DNA of 64,000 nucleotides from Achatina immaculata (taxonomy: Eukaryota > Mollusca > Gastropoda > Stylommatophora > Achatinidae), in NCBI GenBank assembly GCA_009760885.1, contig CM019707.1, forward strand, positions 34,084,645-34,148,644. Reading direction: 5' to 3'. Below, piece after piece: positions 1 to 9,604 of this stretch. Numbering within the stretch: the first letter of the stretch is position 1; each line of letters opens with the position of its first letter. Under the pieces are notes generated by a model. It was not told the origin of the DNA and did no database searches. It saw only the letters and a list, made by a program, of their open reading frames with translations. A program made the position numbers and the translations under genes.

Positions 1-245
1 AGTAGCTCAATGTTCCACTGTTATCTGTTAGTAAAGTGAGTAGCTCAATGTTCCGCTGTTTTCTGTTAGTAAAATGAGTAGCTATATGTTCCCCTGTTTT
101 CTGTTAGTAAAGTGAGTAGCTCAATGTTGCACTGTTTTCTGATAGTAAAGTTAGTAGCTCAATGTTCCACTGTTTTCTTCTTGTAAAGTGAGTAGCTCAG
201 TGTCCCATGGTTTTCTGTTAGTAAAGTGAGTAGCTCAATGTTCCT
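1..245. repeat. Minisatellite, ~39-bp unit, ~6 copies
   Basis: Each unit contains the phrase agtagctcaatgttcc followed by actgttttctgttagtaaag. Copies differ at a few bases. The array runs off the left edge of the window, so its full length is unknown. Confidence 0.9.
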
Positions 246-530
246 TGAATAGCCTTCGCAAAACAGATGTGAGAGAAAAACGAAATGATCATTATTGGAA
301 CCCCAAACTGTGTCAAGACGGAAGATATGGAGGAGAAGATCATGAATGTCTGTCAGTTGTTCTGAAAACGTAATATCAGCTGACAAAACACATGACAGTG
401 ACAAAACACATGCAGTGACAAATTACATGACAATGACAAAACACAGACCAGATTCATCGCATTCGTAAATATGATCATAGAAACCAATATCAGCGTATTG
501 CCTTCAAGGATCTCTTCTCATTAAAACTAA
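246..530. other. No gene seen; short imperfect ACATGACA repeats
   Basis: I see no coding signal here. Around 388-446 there are imperfect repeats of acatgacagtgacaaaacac. The rest looks like unique AT-rich sequence. Confidence 0.5.
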
Positions 531-531
531 A

Positions 532-830
532 AGCATTCAACAATCTTTATCAGGGATATGATGGAGGAAACATCAACATTCAACAATATTAATCAGGGAT
601 ATTATGAAGGAAACATCAACATTCAACAATCTCAATCAGGGATATGATGAAGAAAACATCAACATTCAACAATCTTAATCAGGGATATGATGAAGGAAAC
701 ATCAAGATTCAACAATCTTAATCAGGGATATGATGAAGGAAACATCAAGATTCAACAATCTTAATCAGGGATATGATGAAGGAAACATCAACATTCAACA
801 ATCTTAAGCAGGAATATGACGCTAGAAACA
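532..830. repeat. Minisatellite, 43-bp unit, ~6-7 copies
   Basis: The unit contains cattcaacaatcttaatcag followed by ggatatgatgaaggaaacat. The last copy decays near 815. Confidence 0.9.
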
Positions 831-1235
831 AATGGCAAACTGCACAAAGATCCATCATATTCTCTAGCCCTTGCTTCCAGAAGTGCAACTAAATTACTTT
901 AGCTTTCAGTAGGTTTAATAAAAAGCTAATTATCTGCTTGCAAATAGCCTCGGAAAAAATGAGGCGTGAAATGAAGTGTTAATATACTTTAACTTTCTGT
1001 AGACAACCATTTTAACGATTATGTGTTTCTGTAAGAAAGTTATTGCTGCTTGAAAATTCGATACAAATCAATCAACGCCAATCGATTTAGTCATTTTGGG
1101 GTTCTTTTTTCCTCTCTTTGGATTTGCTGCCGCTGAAATTTAAGACGTCTTCATCATGTGAAGGTGTGAAGGTGTGAGGTACTGCACTGTGTGGGAGAGA
1201 TTGTAGGCGGAGCTCAGGTGTGCTTCTGTGCGAGA
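831..1235. other. No gene seen
   Basis: AT-rich sequence without a persuasive open frame. A short gtgaaggtgtgaaggtgtga repeat precedes the 18-bp array. Confidence 0.5.
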
Positions 1236-2563
1236 TGCTGTATGAGTGGGAGAAGTTGTATGAGCGGTAGAAACTGAGTGGGAGAAGCTGTATGAGTGGA
1301 AGAAGCTGTATGAGTGGAAGAAGATGTATGAGTGGGAGAAGATGTATGAGAGGGATAAGCTGTATGAGTGGGAGAAGATGTATGAGTGGAATAAGCTGTA
1401 TGAGTGGAAGAAGATGTATGAGTGGAATAAGCTGTATGAGTGGGAGAAGATGTATGAGTGGAAGAAGCTGTATGAGTGGAAGAAGATGTATGAGTGGAAG
1501 AAGATGTATGAGTTGAATAAGCTGTATGAGTGGGAGAAGCTGTATGAGTGGAATAAGCTGTATGAGTGGAAGAAGATGTATGAGTGGAAGAAAATGTATG
1601 AGTGGGATAAGCTGTATGAGTGGAAGAAGATGTATGAGTGGAATAAGCTGTATGAGTGGAAGAAGATGTATGAGTGGAATAAGCTGTATGAGTGGGAGAA
1701 GATGTATGAGTGGAAGAAGCTGTATGAGTGGAAGAAGATGTATGAGTGGAATAAGCTGTATGAGTGGGAGAAGATGTATGAGTGGGAGAAAATGTATGAG
1801 TGGGAGAAGTTGTATGAGCGGCAGAAGCTGTATGAGTGGGAGAAGTTGTATGAGCGGCAGAAGCTGTATGAGTGGGAGAAGTTGTATGAGTGGGAGAAGC
1901 TGTATGAGTGGGAGAAGCTGTATGAGTGGGAGAAGCTGTATGAGTGGGAGAAAATGTATGAGTGGGAGAAGTTGTATGAGCGGGAGAAGCTGTATGAGTG
2001 GGAGAAGCTGTATGAGTGGGAGAGGCTGTATGAGTGGGAGAAGCTGTATGAGCGGGAGAAGCTGTATGAGTGGGAGAAGCTGTATAAGTGGGAGAAGATG
2101 TATGAGTGGGAGAAGATGTATGAGTGGGAGAAGTTTATGAGCGGCAGAAGCTGTATGAATGGGAGAAGCTGTATGAGTGGGAGAAGCTGTATGAGTGGGA
2201 GAAGCTGTATGAGTGGGAGAAGCTGTATGAGCGGCAGAAGCTGTATGAGTGGGAGAAGCTGTATGAGTGGAAGAAGATGTATGAGTGGGAGAAGATGTAT
2301 GAGTGGGAGAAGTTGTATGAGTGGGAGAAGTTGTATGAGTGGGAGAAGCTGTATGAGCGGGAGAAGCTGTATGAGCCGGAGAAGCTGTATGAGTGGGAGA
2401 AGCTGTATGAGCGGCAGAAGCTGTATGAGTGGGAGAAGCTCTATGAGCGGGAGAAGCTGTATGAGTGGGAGAGGCTCTATGAGCGGGAGAAGCTGTATGA
2501 GCGGGAGAAGCTGTATGAGCGGGAGAAGCTGTATGAGCGGGATAAGCTTATGAGTGAGAGAAG
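1236..2563. repeat. Large 18-bp minisatellite, ~74 copies
   Basis: The unit is tgtatgagtgggagaagc, with recurring variants at the ggg/gga, gag/aag/aat and ctg/atg positions. Because 18 is a multiple of three, the + strand frames stay open for hundreds of codons and read as hexapeptides such as LYEWEK or MSGRSC. Out-of-step breaks (for example near 2,130) shift one frame into another. Nothing else, such as a splice site, a Kozak context or a non-repeat domain, suggests a gene. I treat the open frames as a by-product of the period. Confidence 0.93.
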
Positions 2564-2629
2564 ATGTGAGGTATGCCTTATGGTAAAAAATATATTAGTA
2601 TTCTTGCAGGTGATCTTCACGCGAGGGGA

Positions 2630-3010
2630 AAGTAGAAGAGAGTAGGTGATGTTAAAGGAGAAGAAAGTAGAAAAGAATAGAATAGAGGATGCTGAATGAG
2701 AAGAAAGTAGAAAAGAATATATGATAGAATAGAGGATGTCAAATGAGAAGAAAGTATATAGAATAGATGATGTTAAATTGGCGAAAAGTAGAGAGTAGAT
2801 GTTAAAATGAGCAGAAAGTAGGGAATAGATGATGTTAAATGAGGAGAAGATAGAAGAAAGGTGTTGACGTTAAATGAGGAGGAAATGAAAAAGAGTACAT
2901 TATATAAAATCATGAGAAAGTAGAAAAAAATAGATGATTTTAAATGAAGAGTAGGTAAAAGGAGAGTAGATAATGTTAATTTAGAAGAAATTGTGTAATA
3001 AAATAGTAGT
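2630..3010. repeat. Degenerate AG-rich repeat, ~40-48-bp unit
   Basis: Loose copies of a phrase like gagaagaaagtagaaaagaa followed by tagatgatgttaaatg. The copies are strongly diverged and vary in length. Confidence 0.7.
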
Positions 3011-3110
3011 TAATTCAGAAAAAAAAGATCAGGATTAGATATAAACAGAAACAATGAGAGCTAGAGGGAAAAAGTTTAGTGGGAGGAGAAAGAAGAGAAA
3101 AAGAGGACGA

Positions 3111-3113
<3 letters not shown>

Positions 3114-3173
<60 letters not shown>
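3114..3173. repeat. (GA)n microsatellite
   Basis: A GA dinucleotide run of about 60 bp with one aga interruption. Confidence 0.97.
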
Positions 3174-3178
<5 letters not shown>

Positions 3179-3264
3179 AAATTAAAGTACTTGTAAATCA
3201 TACCCAGGTATTTTATTTTAAGACATTTTGTCACTTTTTTCTACCTGTTTGTATTTATCCACAG

Positions 3265-3477
3265 AAAGAACTGAGTCTTGGTGGACTGTCATGTTGTACT
3301 GCAAGGAATAGTAATTTACCTTTCTCTCCACACCCCCCTGCTGTCCAGTTTCTGGCCTGCCCCGACGTACGGCTTGTTTTGTCCCCAGAAAGTACAGCTC
3401 TTACAGCAAGAGTCCAAAGCATACAAACCAGAAATGTTTGTGTTGCGTTATCCTATGTCTGCTACCTGTTTTCTTAA
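3265..3477 (+). CDS. Possible isolated coding exon, unrecognised
   Basis: The open frame starts directly after a good 3' splice site: a pyrimidine-rich stretch ending tatttatccacag at 3,264. It then reads 70 codons to TAA at 3,475-3,477, beginning KELSLGGLSCCTARNSN and including VQFLACPDVRLVLSPE. GC content and codon choice are visibly higher than in the AT-rich flanks. I could not pick a convincing 5' splice site; gtacgg near 3,366 and gtacag near 3,391 are weak options. It could be an exon of an upstream or + strand gene, or chance. I do not recognise the family. Confidence 0.25.
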   Translation, partial: KELSLGGLSCCTARNSNLPFSPHPPAVQFLACPDVRLVLSPESTALTARVQSIQTRNVCVALSYVCYLFS

Positions 3478-4200
3478 CTTGTCGTACCTGTCTTGCCAGT
3501 TCTCGCAATATTTTCCCAGGGCTTCAGGTCTCCTCAAGTCAGAAATCGATTTTGAAGTCGAAATTAGAACAAAGCAGTCTTTGTTGAGCATATGTTGTTT
3601 TAAGGTTTTCATGATTAGAAAAACAAATTAAAATGATAAAAATGAAATCTGTGGAGAAGAGTTTCATCTTGAAAAACGTTGTGGAAGTAACGCATCTTAT
3701 GATTGTTTTTTTTTTTTCTAGTACTAGCGGTTAGCTGTCACAGTATTAGATTTTCCATGTAGAAACTCCAAATAGGACCTAGCAAAGTTAGACTCTTGAT
3801 CTGATATTACAACATATACACTGTCTCCATTCTCAATTCAGATTTTGGATGTTGTTATTATTAAATGTGTGATTTTCTGTCTGGAAGGAGTCCCAGATAA
3901 CAAGACTTTGAAAAGCGCTGTTCATGTACATAGCTTTCTGATGACAGATATTCCAGTGGTTATCAAATTCTGGAAAAATGTTAATTCTGTTTGAAAGTTA
4001 TCTAGGATTCAGTCAACGACTGATTTTAATGGCTGCTTCATAACTTTTGTTTTTGGAACAGTCCTAATTTACAAAGTACTTTCTGGATCATGTTTGTTTT
4101 TAAATTTGGACACGTTGGCGTGGAGACAGTTGCTGGAGAATATTTTGTACTTGCTACGAATCATTTGATTTAGCACTCATCTTTCGAGGCACGTCAACGC
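3478..4200. other. No gene seen
   Basis: AT-rich sequence with stops in all frames and a T-run near 3,710. I see no repeat structure or recognisable element. Confidence 0.5.
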
Positions 4201-4203
4201 CAT

Positions 4204-4510
4204 TGAGTCATGTGCAAGTTCCTTGTGGAACTTTGCCTCCGTAACAGCTCTCCTGTAGGCCTCGGTTGTAAGCAAGATGGCCTGCTGCTGTTGCATCCAT
4301 TTGCAGATTATCAACAATGTCTTGCAGCCATCTTCGCCTTGATCTTCCTCTCTTTCTTTTTCCCATTATGTACCCTTCCAAGACTGTCTTCTCCAAATTC
4401 TCATGACGTTTAATGTGTCCAAAATATTTAAGTTTTCTCTGTTTAATCATCTTTACTAGCCAGCCTTCTTCAGTATTAAGTTCTTGTAGTGTGGAATACG
4501 CCAACGTACG
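4204..4510 (-). mobile_element. LINE-A 3' fragment (RT C-terminus)
   Basis: On the minus strand this reads the C-terminal part of the LINE-A polyprotein, with phrases such as [20 protein letters not shown], then [20 protein letters not shown], then [13 protein letters not shown]. This tail lies beyond the polymerase domain. The same protein tail recurs near 8.0, 17.4, 24.1, 33.8, 41.8, 50.6 and 56.9 kb. The copy is heavily 5'-truncated and its last codons are frameshifted. It is a dead relic. Confidence 0.85.
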
Positions 4511-4624
4511 ATCTAATAAATGATTTTAAATTTAAATGTTACATACCAGGACTGGTTTTCAGTTTCTCTTGACTGTGACTGACGTGAAGAATACATTCCA
4601 GATTTCAGTCACCGTTAACTGCAT
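4511..4624. other. Unique spacer
   Basis: A short AT-rich stretch between the LINE-A fragment and the next array. No feature seen. Confidence 0.4.
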
Positions 4625-4731
4625 GATAAAACTACCTATAGATTGCTTCTATTTGTGTGTTAAAACTACATATAGTGTACTTATATTTGTATGATAAAAC
4701 TATATAGTACGCCTCTATTTGTGTGTTAAAA
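4625..4731. repeat. Left remnant of ~33-36-bp minisatellite
   Basis: Units contain tttgtatgataaaactatat followed by agtgtgcctctat. The same array resumes in the same orientation at about 8,820. The intervening 4 kb is therefore an insertion into this array. Confidence 0.85.
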
Positions 4732-5475
4732 CTAGTAATAAAGGTAAATAGATCTTTGGTAAACAAAACATAGTAATAAAAGTAAATAGACCTTTGGTAA
4801 ACAAAACATAGTAATAAAGGTAAATAGATCTTTGGTAAACAAAACATAGTAATAAAGGTAAATAGAGGTGTATGGTATAGTTTTACGCGGCGGCAGAGGG
4901 AGTGAGCAAAAAACAAATAGGAGTAAGTGTGAGAGTAAGATGAGAATGATTAAATGAAAAACATACAACATCCAATATTTTGGCGTGAGCCTTCCTGAAG
5001 AATTTCATACACAAACACAACACCACAAATAACTAAAATAAAATGAAAATGAAGAACTTAGCTTTGCGGCATCATCCTAGACAGAAAACATTCAAATAGA
5101 GGCGAGGAAAATTTACCACAAAGGAAAGCGGATATAACTAATCGATATCAGAGGCAGGGGAAGGGAGAGATCCGGGGGGCGGTGAGGAAAGCGCAGGGCA
5201 ATAAACACTTGTAGACCGCGAGAGAAGCAGGTTGTGGTGGTGAGGGGAGCTTGGAGATAATGTGAATCAAGATGAAAGGAAACGAGACCAGGAGGGCCAA
5301 TAAGCACCTGTAGGTCGCTAGAGAAGCAGATAGTGGTGGGAAGGGGGAGAGAAGCTGGGAGATAACATGAAACTGCACGGGTCTAAAACAATAAGTAAAG
5401 TATGAATAGCAGAAAATAAGTGGAAATCTAAAGAAGTTTTATAGGAAGCTGAAAACATTGTTAATTCCCGCTGGG
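4732..5475. repeat. Left arm of PLE inverted repeat
   Basis: Read on the minus strand, this arm matches 8,147-8,817. It contains tandem ~38-bp subunits at its outer end and two internal copies of a gagaagcaggttgtggtg-like phrase. A short ribozyme-like motif, tggcgtgagccttcctgaag, lies at 4,981-5,000 on the minus strand. Confidence 0.8.
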
Positions 5476-5870
5476 TGGAGACAGCCGGCCTGGAAAAATA
5501 GTCGCTGTTCTAGGGCTCTCCGAGATCGTACACCAGAAGAGCAGGAGCAGATCACAGAAATGTCATGTTTTCCCCTGTGGTTGCTTCGGCAAAAGTGCTT
5601 TGCCATAGGGATCCATGCCCTCTTCGAAATGTCGTTAAGATATTGACGGAAACGGTCTCCAAAGCGTCAAAACCGTTCTCTCATATATACTACATATAAG
5701 AACGTTCGCACATAATGCCATAAATAACATTGCGTGAAGTGCAGGTGAAACCCTCCTGAACTGATAACGTGGACGTATGGAGGAGATCTGGTTAGTCTCT
5801 ACAACAAACGGGCAAGTGTTACATATATGGTGTCCGCAACATCTGGTACCACAAAAAAGTGTCATCTGTC
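5458..5870 (-). pseudogene. PLE GIY-YIG endonuclease domain, broken
   Basis: Minus-strand frames give CCGHHICNTCPFVVETNQIS, the Cys-rich segment that precedes GIY-YIG domains in Penelope-like proteins. After a frame change they give NVIYGIMCERSYM, equivalent to the GIY strand. After another they give RRALEQRLFFQAGCLHPAGI, which matches the domain's usual C-terminal E-R-x-F-x-x-G-x-L-x-P-x-G-L-N pattern. At least two frameshifts and a stop make it non-functional. In intact elements this endonuclease nicks DNA and the attached reverse transcriptase copies RNA into the site. Confidence 0.7.
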
Positions 5871-5925
5871 TTAAGGCGATTTTTAACTAAAAGGACTTTT
5901 GCCAATGCAACCACGGGGTAAAAAC

Positions 5926-6025
5926 AGGACATTTCTGTTAGTGTGTTCTACTTCTGCTCTTCTGATGTACGATCTCGGAGAGCTCTAGAACAGCGACTTC
6001 TTTTCCAGGCTGGTTGTCTCCACCC
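5926..6025 (+). repeat. Inverted copy of part of the PLE coding end
   Basis: This stretch (tgatgtacgatctcggagag and neighbours) is the reverse complement of about 5,476-5,570, with small differences. With the spacer 5,571-5,925 it forms an inner inverted repeat inside the larger fold-back element. Confidence 0.8.
6014..6025. other. Left target-site duplication of nested LINE-A
   Basis: ttgtctccaccc at 6,014-6,025 is repeated at 8,135-8,146, exactly flanking the LINE-A copy. The right copy runs on into the PLE arm (agcgggaattaac), which continues the sequence interrupted on the left. Confidence 0.9.
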
Positions 6026-6276
6026 TTTTTTTTTCATTCCTTTTTGTGTTGTGCACAGTAATACTGTGTCATCAGCATATCTAATCTCTGGTATTTCATA
6101 ATGTCAGCCGGTAAGAAAAGCGAAGAGCAGAACCTCTATCTTAATGCGAAGAAAACTAAATTGATGACAACTGACAAAACAGACAAGGCAGCTGATATAT
6201 GTATCAATGAGGAAAAACTGGAAGAAGTGGAGAGTTTTGAATATCTTGGATCACTGCTAACTAATAATGGAGATAC

Positions 6277-6288
6277 AATGAGGGAAAT
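6277..6288. other. Target-site duplication of 1.3-kb insertion (left)
   Basis: aatgagggaaat at 6,277-6,288 recurs at 7,590-7,601. Joining the two sides restores the LINE-A reading (GDTMRE then IKRRTS-like). Confidence 0.9.
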
Positions 6289-6528
6289 CTTCTTCTTCTT
6301 CGTTCACTTCTACCACCAAAAACCGCACTGTGAACCTACTGAATTCATGCCTGTGGTCCTCGTTAGGTCCCGTGGTCCCCTGTGTGGTCCAAAATAGACC
6401 ACACGAGATCCACGAAAGGACCACAAGAGATTCAGAGTGTCACAGTGCTTTAGCCTGTATTCTTGGTGGGTCTCGGAAGCGGGATTGCGTGACACCGTGG
6501 TTTTCATTGCACCAGTTTAGTCTAGGGT

Positions 6529-6790
6529 TGGACTTTCTCACCGGAAGACTTCGACGTGTTTAGGATATCAGTGCATCCCCGCTGGGTGAGAGGCGGTAGC
6601 CCACCCAGGCCAGAGTTGGACTTTCTCACCGGAAAACCTCGACGTGTTTTGAGATACCCGTGTATCACCGCCGGGTGAGAGGTGGTTGCCCATCCAGTCC
6701 AGGGTTGGACTTTCTCACCGGAAAACCTCAGCGCGATTAGGATACGCAAACATCCCCGCCGGGTGAGAGGTGGTTGCCTATCTAGACTGC
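6529..6790. repeat. Three ~88-bp tandem units inside retroposon
   Basis: Unit starts ttggactttctcaccgga lie at 6,529, 6,616 and 6,705. Each unit also carries ccgggtgagaggtggt. Confidence 0.85.
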
Positions 6791-6899
6791 CCTGGTCCAG
6801 TGTCTCCGACTTCAGCATTTTGCGGTCGTGGCCGCTACCCTTCCTAGTTGTGACCAGGATGGAGCTTTTGTCTAGGAGGACGAATCCTCGCCACTAGTG

Positions 6900-7440
6900 A
6901 CTTCTACCCCTGGGTTGAGCCGGTTTAGGCATATTATCCCAGTATGGGCGTGTTTGGGACGGGACCGACCTCTAGAGCAGAGGTGCTGTGACATGCATAG
7001 CCTTCAAGATTCACCCCTGGTATGAGCCGGTTTAGGCAAAATTCACCAGTATGGGTGTTTATCAGGCGTTACCGACCTCTAGAGCGGAGGTGGCATGACA
7101 TGTCTAGCCATCAAGTTTCACCCCTGGTGTGTGCCAGTTTAGGCATATTTCACCAGTGTAGGTGTATTTCGGACGTGGGCGGCATCTAGAGCAGAGGTGC
7201 CGTGGTATAGCTCTCGTAGCGATACTACTGGACATACCGGTTAAACTTCACTTTCCACCACCTTTTCCCATCGGCTCCGCACAGCAACCTTTATTTCTTT
7301 TCCGCATTTACTTCCTTAACCGGGAGGAGCTTCACTCCACGCACGGCATATGAAGAGTCTCGCCAGCAGTTAGACAAGCCGGTTCATACATTTCACCCGA
7401 CATGACTGCACTCAGGACGTGGCCGACCTCCAGATCAGAG
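6900..7440. repeat. ~109-bp tandem units inside retroposon
   Basis: Copies of a phrase with acccctgg, gagccggtttaggcatatt and gacctctagagcagaggtg start near 6,906, 7,012 and 7,119. A more diverged copy lies near 7,390-7,450. Confidence 0.8.
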
Positions 7441-7601
7441 GTGCCATGATTTGACTGTTTGCTTCGCTTTATCCTTTCTACCACCTTTTCCGCAGTGATG
7501 CTGCGTGGCAACCTCATTTGTACCTTTCTTCATTGGCCGGGAAGAGCACCGCTCCACGCACGGCAGCTGAAAAATCTCGCCAACAGCGGAATGAGGGAAA
7601 T

Positions 7602-8134
7602 GAAAAGGAGGACATCTATCACCCTTCAGAAAGTAAAACAAATAATCTATCGAGAGGAGCAGACAGAACCAGAAAAATAAGATTTTTAAGGGCATGCATC
7701 TTTCCCATCGCAACATATGCCTGTGAGACCTGGACACTTAACAAAACAGCTGAGAAACGCATAAATGCCTTTGAATGTAAATGATATAGAAGAGTTCTTC
7801 AAATATCGTGGACACAAAAAAGAACAAATATATCTATACAACAAGAGCTTAACACTGAAGAAGGCTGGCTAGTAAAGAGGATTAAAGAGAGAAAACTTAA
7901 ATATTTTGAACACATTAAACGTCATGATAATTTAGAGAAGACCGTATTGGAAGGATGCATAATGGGAAAAAGAAAGAGAGGAAAACCAAAACGAAGATGG
8001 CTGCAAGACATCGTTGACAATCTGCAAACGGATGCAGCAGCGGCAGGCCATCTTGCTCACAACTGAAAGGCCTACAGCAGTGCTATTTGGGAGGCAAAGT
8101 TCCACAAGGGACATGCAAATGAATGAATGAATGT
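7602..8134 (+). pseudogene. LINE-A RT C-terminal part, 3' end
   Basis: Frames give [20 protein letters not shown], then KRKLKYF-like and [20 protein letters not shown]. The copy has stops and small indels and ends in the (AATG)n tail beside the right target-site duplication. Confidence 0.85.
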
Positions 8135-8146
8135 TTGTCTCCACCC

Positions 8147-8817
8147 AGCGGGAATTAACAATGTTGTCAACTTCATTTAAACCTTCTCTAAATGTCCACT
8201 TATTTTCTGCTATTCATACTTTACTTCTTATATTAGCCCCGTGCAATTTCATGTTATCTCCCTGCTTCCCTCCCCTTTCCCACAACCATCTGCTTCTCTA
8301 GCGGCCTACAGGGGTTTATTGCCTCTCTTGGTCTCTTCCCTGGGCTTTCCCCACACTCCTCCCCCGGGGATCACTCCCTTCCCCCGCCTCTGATATCGAT
8401 TGGTTGTATCCGCTTTCCTTTGTGGTAAACTTTCCTCTCCTCCAGGACGTATTTGAGTGTTTTCTGTCTAGGAGGATATCACAAAGCTAAGTTCTTCATT
8501 TTCATTTTCTTTTAGTTATGTACGGTGTTGTGCTTGTGTATGTAATCCTTGAGGAAGGCTTACGCCGAAATATTGCATGTTGTATGTTTTTCATTTAATC
8601 ATTTTCATCTTACTCTCACACTTACTCCTATTGTTTTTTTTGCTCACTTCCTCTGCCGCCGCATAAAACTGTACCATACACCTCTATTTACCTTTATTAC
8701 TATGTTTTGTTTACCAAAGATCTATTTACCTTTATTACTATTTTTTGTTTACCAAAGATCTATTTATCTTTATTACTATGTTTTGTTTACCAAAGATCTA
8801 TTTATCTTTATTACTAG
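8147..8817. repeat. Right arm of PLE inverted repeat
   Basis: This is the reverse complement of the left arm. It carries a hammerhead-like core at 8,549-8,571 and ~38-bp units with tgttttgtttaccaaagatc near its outer end. Confidence 0.8.
8549..8571 (+). ncRNA. Hammerhead ribozyme-like core, decayed
   Basis: The order ttgagga, then aggc-ttac-gcc, then gaaa fits the hammerhead core CUGANGA, stem II, GAAA, except that the first C is T. Hammerhead motifs are known from Penelope-like elements. Stems I and III are not checked, so this is a structural suggestion only. Confidence 0.4.
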
Positions 8818-8819
8818 AA

Positions 8820-9370
8820 CCAGTTTTACTGCAGTCGCTATCCCTTTTATCTGTATTAAAACTACGTATAGTGTGCTTCTATTTGCATGCTGAAACTATA
8901 TAGTGTGCCCCTATTTGTGTGTTAAAACAACAGGTAGTGTGCTTCTATTTGTATGCTAAATCTATATAGTGCGCCTCTATTTGTATGATAAAACTGCACA
9001 GTGCATCTCTTTTTATATGATAAATTTATGTATAGTGTGCCTCTCTTTGTATGATAAAACTACGCATAGTTTGCTTCTATTTGTGTGTTGAAACTATATA
9101 TAGTGTACTTCTATTATTGTGCTGAAACTGTATAGCTTGGCACTATTTGTATGATAAAACTGCATATATGCCTTTATATGTATGATAAATCTATGTATAG
9201 TGTGCCCATATTCGGATGATACAACTAAATAGTGTGCCTCTATATGTATGAGAAATCTATGTATAGTGTGCCCCCATTTGGATGATAAAACTGTATAGCG
9301 TGCCTCTATATGTATAATAAAACTATATGTAGTTTGCTTCCATTTGTATACTAAAACTATGTAAAGGGTA
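8820..9370. repeat. ~33-36-bp minisatellite, right part, ~15 copies
   Basis: Units vary around gtatgataaaactatatag then tgtgcctctattt. The array is the continuation of 4,625-4,731, separated from it by the PLE insertion. Confidence 0.88.
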
Positions 9371-9604
9371 TCTCTATATTTTGTTCGTGTGTATTTTCTC
9401 CAGCAGTAAAAATACTGACCTTTTTTTTCAACAAAAATTTTTCACCGATAGAACTGTGCGAAACACATGTACTCTTTATAAGAGGTTTGCTCAAAGGTTT
9501 ATTCTTAGGTTTAAAAGAGAGACAACCTCTCGTCGTGATCAGCAAGTAAGATCGACGGAGGGCGGATATTTCCAAACTGTGTTGGAATTTACATTTTGCG
9601 GCTT
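9371..9604. other. No gene seen between arrays
   Basis: Both strands have frames of about 70-80 codons, but without splice sites, recognisable motifs or a codon-use contrast. Confidence 0.4.

Larger units (their letters stand above)
6289..7589 (-). mobile_element. 1.3-kb retroposon inserted in LINE-A
   Basis: The insertion is flanked by the 12-bp duplication aatgagggaaat. It begins cttcttcttcttcgttcact, so on the minus strand it ends in a (GAA)n tail, which points to a retroposed element lying in minus orientation. The first ~145 bp match the 142-bp insertion at 46,521-46,662, including gtggtcctcgttaggtccc and ccacacgagatcc. The interior holds two tandem sets: about three ~88-bp units starting ttggactttctcaccgga (6,529, 6,616, 6,705) and about three to four ~109-bp units with cacccctgg and ccgacctctagagc (6,900-7,200). 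I see no long coding frame. It is probably a non-autonomous element. Confidence 0.75.
6026..8134 (+). mobile_element. LINE-A copy, twin-primed, with its own insertion
   Basis: The element is bounded by a 12-bp duplication (ttgtctccaccc). Its first ~65 bp after a T-run (6,034-6,098) are reverse-complement LINE-A sequence covering the polymerase YADD region. From about 6,101 the element continues forward: NLYLNAKKTKLMTTDKT, then [20 protein letters not shown]. This flip is the 5' inversion expected from twin priming during target-primed reverse transcription. The forward part is interrupted at 6,289 by a 1.3-kb insertion and resumes at 7,602 with KRRTSITLQKVKQ. It ends near 8,130 in the aatgaatgaatg tail. 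Several stops (for example near 7,783) show decay. Confidence 0.85.
4732..8817 (-). mobile_element. Fold-back Penelope-like element with nested insertions
   Basis: The ends are inverted copies: ctagtaataaaggtaaatag at 4,732 mirrors ctatttatctttattactag ending at 8,817. The left arm (4,732-5,475) is matched in reverse by the right arm (8,147-8,817). This includes four or so ~38-bp units with tctttggtaaacaaaacata, a GC-rich block with gggaggagtgtgg-like sequence, and a motif near aaggcttacgccgaaa. Between the arms lies a broken GIY-YIG domain on the minus strand. Inverted or tangled terminal repeats are a known habit of Penelope-like elements. The right side is split by a LINE-A insertion (6,026-8,134). 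Removing that insertion leaves about 2 kb of PLE. Confidence 0.75.

Noticed and set aside
1292..2645. Several long open frames with MSGRSC / YEWEKL repeats
   Set aside because: They arise from an 18-bp array, are open in more than one + frame at once, and have no splice, domain or start evidence.
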